This document shows, one piece after another, positions 63,353 through 64,000 of a DNA stretch of 64,000 nt. The notes below the pieces were generated by a model, which saw only the letters and a program-made list of their open reading frames with translations, searched no databases and was not told where the DNA came from. A program made the position numbers and the translations under genes. Positions within the stretch are counted from its first letter, which is position 1. Each line of letters opens with the position of its first letter. Origin of the DNA: Actinomadura sp. WMMA1423 (GTDB taxonomy: Bacteria > Actinomycetota > Actinomycetes > Streptosporangiales > Streptosporangiaceae); contig NZ_CP041244.1 in NCBI RefSeq assembly GCF_006547145.1, forward strand, positions 7,998,001 through 8,062,000. Direction: 5' to 3'.

Positions 63353-63901
63353 GCCGATCTGGAGGCCGCTCGCGATCGCGTCATCCCCGACATCCTGCCC
63401 GAGGGCCCGGGGACGCTCCGCGTCCTGTTCTGCGGCATCAACCCGGGCCTGTACTCGGGCGCGACCGGCCGCCACTTCGCCCGTCCCGGCAACCGCTTCT
63501 GGCCCGCGCTGCACCTGTCCGGCTTCACCGACCGGAGGCTGCACCCGTCCGAGCAGGACCTGCTGCCCGGGTACGGCCTCGGCATCACCAACCTGGCGCC
63601 GCGCACCACCGCCCGCGCCGACGAGCTGACCGACGCCGAACTCCGCGAGGGCGGACGGCGCCTGGCCGCCCTCGTCGAACGCCACCGCCCCGCCTACCTG
63701 GCCGTCGCGGGCGTCACCGCCTACCGCACGGCCTTCGGCCGCCCCAAGACGCAGATCGGACCGCAGGACGAGGACTTCGGCCCCGCACGCCTCTGGGTCC
63801 TGCCGAACCCGAGCGGCCTCAACGCGAGCTGGCCCCTCGACCGCATCGCCGCCGAGTTCGCCCGCCTCCGCGAGGCCGCCGAAGCCCTCAGAACTCCGTG
63901 A
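63338..63901 (+). CDS. mug: Mismatch-specific uracil/thymine-DNA glycosylase (Mug type)
   Basis: 187 residues from ATG at 63338. UDG family 2 motifs: active-site GINPGLYSGATGRHFARPGN (the Asn of GINPG) near residue 33, RFWPALHLSG, and the DNA-intercalating loop NPSGLNAS near 162. It removes uracil, thymine or etheno-bases mispaired with guanine. The start codon lies in a duplicated copy of the tauE 3' end, and no ribosome site is evident. The 3' end overlaps the convergent gene by 14 bp. Confidence 0.92.
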   Translation: MRPTKADLEAARDRVIPDILPEGPGTLRVLFCGINPGLYSGATGRHFARPGNRFWPALHLSGFTDRRLHPSEQDLLPGYGLGITNLAPRTTARADELTDAELREGGRRLAALVERHRPAYLAVAGVTAYRTAFGRPKTQIGPQDEDFGPARLWVLPNPSGLNASWPLDRIAAEFARLREAAEALRTP

Positions 63902-64000
63902 GAACCCGCGGGTCGAACCGCACGGTGATGGTGGTGTCCGCCTCCACCGTCGCCTCCGCCAGGTTCCCCGCGCTGACCGTTCGGACTCGACGGTAGGTGG
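63888..64000 (-). CDS. C-terminal fragment of an unknown protein (5' end beyond window)
   Basis: Open leftward frame from the window edge to TGA at 63888: 36 residues, containing LAEATVEADTTITVRFDPRV and ending LTEF. It looks like a beta-strand-rich C-terminus, and its codon use is normal for the region. Convergent with mug and overlapping it by 14 bp. No family can be assigned from this piece. Confidence 0.6.
   Translation of the reverse strand, partial: TYRRVRTVSAGNLAEATVEADTTITVRFDPRVLTEF

Overview
The window is 64 kb of high-GC actinobacterial chromosome. Overlapping ATGA/GTGA operons, GTG/TTG starts, F420-type PPOX proteins, Scr1-type XRE/DUF397 pairs, a DUF222-HNH gene and a hopanoid operon all fit a filamentous actinomycete. 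The mix of families suggests Thermomonosporaceae (Actinomadura-like), but that is an inference from gene content only. I saw no rRNA, tRNA, CRISPR array, phage or intact insertion sequence.

Layout. 1-4.1 kb: an alpha-glucoside/maltose-type ABC importer (binding lipoprotein, two permeases) with a GH13 alpha-glucosidase cut by the window edge, and a palindromic operator upstream. 4.3-5.0 kb: a lone nucleotidyltransferase. 5.2-11.1 kb: a seven-gene operon with a variant GTP cyclohydrolase II, CDP-alcohol phosphatidyltransferase, MDR dehydrogenase, a degenerate pterin-synthase-like protein, GT4 glycosyltransferase, methyltransferase and a flippase-like membrane protein. It faces a creatininase-family amidohydrolase and a PAP2 membrane protein (10.9-12.4 kb). 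The active-site changes and the amidohydrolase suggest a GTP-derived (FAPy or pterin-like), glycosylated, possibly membrane-linked product; I know of no characterised pathway with this set. 12.5-22 kb: assorted secreted hydrolase-like, MarR, ECF42-DGPF, PPOX and small regulatory genes.

22-31.5 kb: a class IV lanthipeptide cluster transcribed leftward: lanL, an S9 prolyl-oligopeptidase-like protease, a 51-residue precursor with a venezuelin-like core, then two ABC exporter half-transporters after a strong hairpin, and a frameshifted DUF4253 gene. 32-37 kb: a ROK regulator divergent from an Entner-Doudoroff operon (edd-glk-eda); glk carries five tandem 51-bp repeats in its N-terminal coding region. 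37-40 kb: PPOX, LysR, PadR and DUF1707 genes. 40-49.3 kb: a PAP2/wax-ester-synthase fusion convergent with a hopanoid operon (hpnC-hpnD-hpnE-polyprenyl synthase-shc-hpnH).

49.3-56.3 kb: a sparse region with a G-rich array, DUF2804, a small secreted protein, unknown proteins, and an HNH-family gene expanded by about 45 pentapeptide repeats. 56.5-64 kb: aconitase, an SDR/TetR divergent pair with paired operators, LysE, aldo/keto reductase, TauE, a Mug-type DNA glycosylase whose start codon lies in a duplicated copy of the tauE 3' end, and the C-terminus of an unknown gene at the edge.
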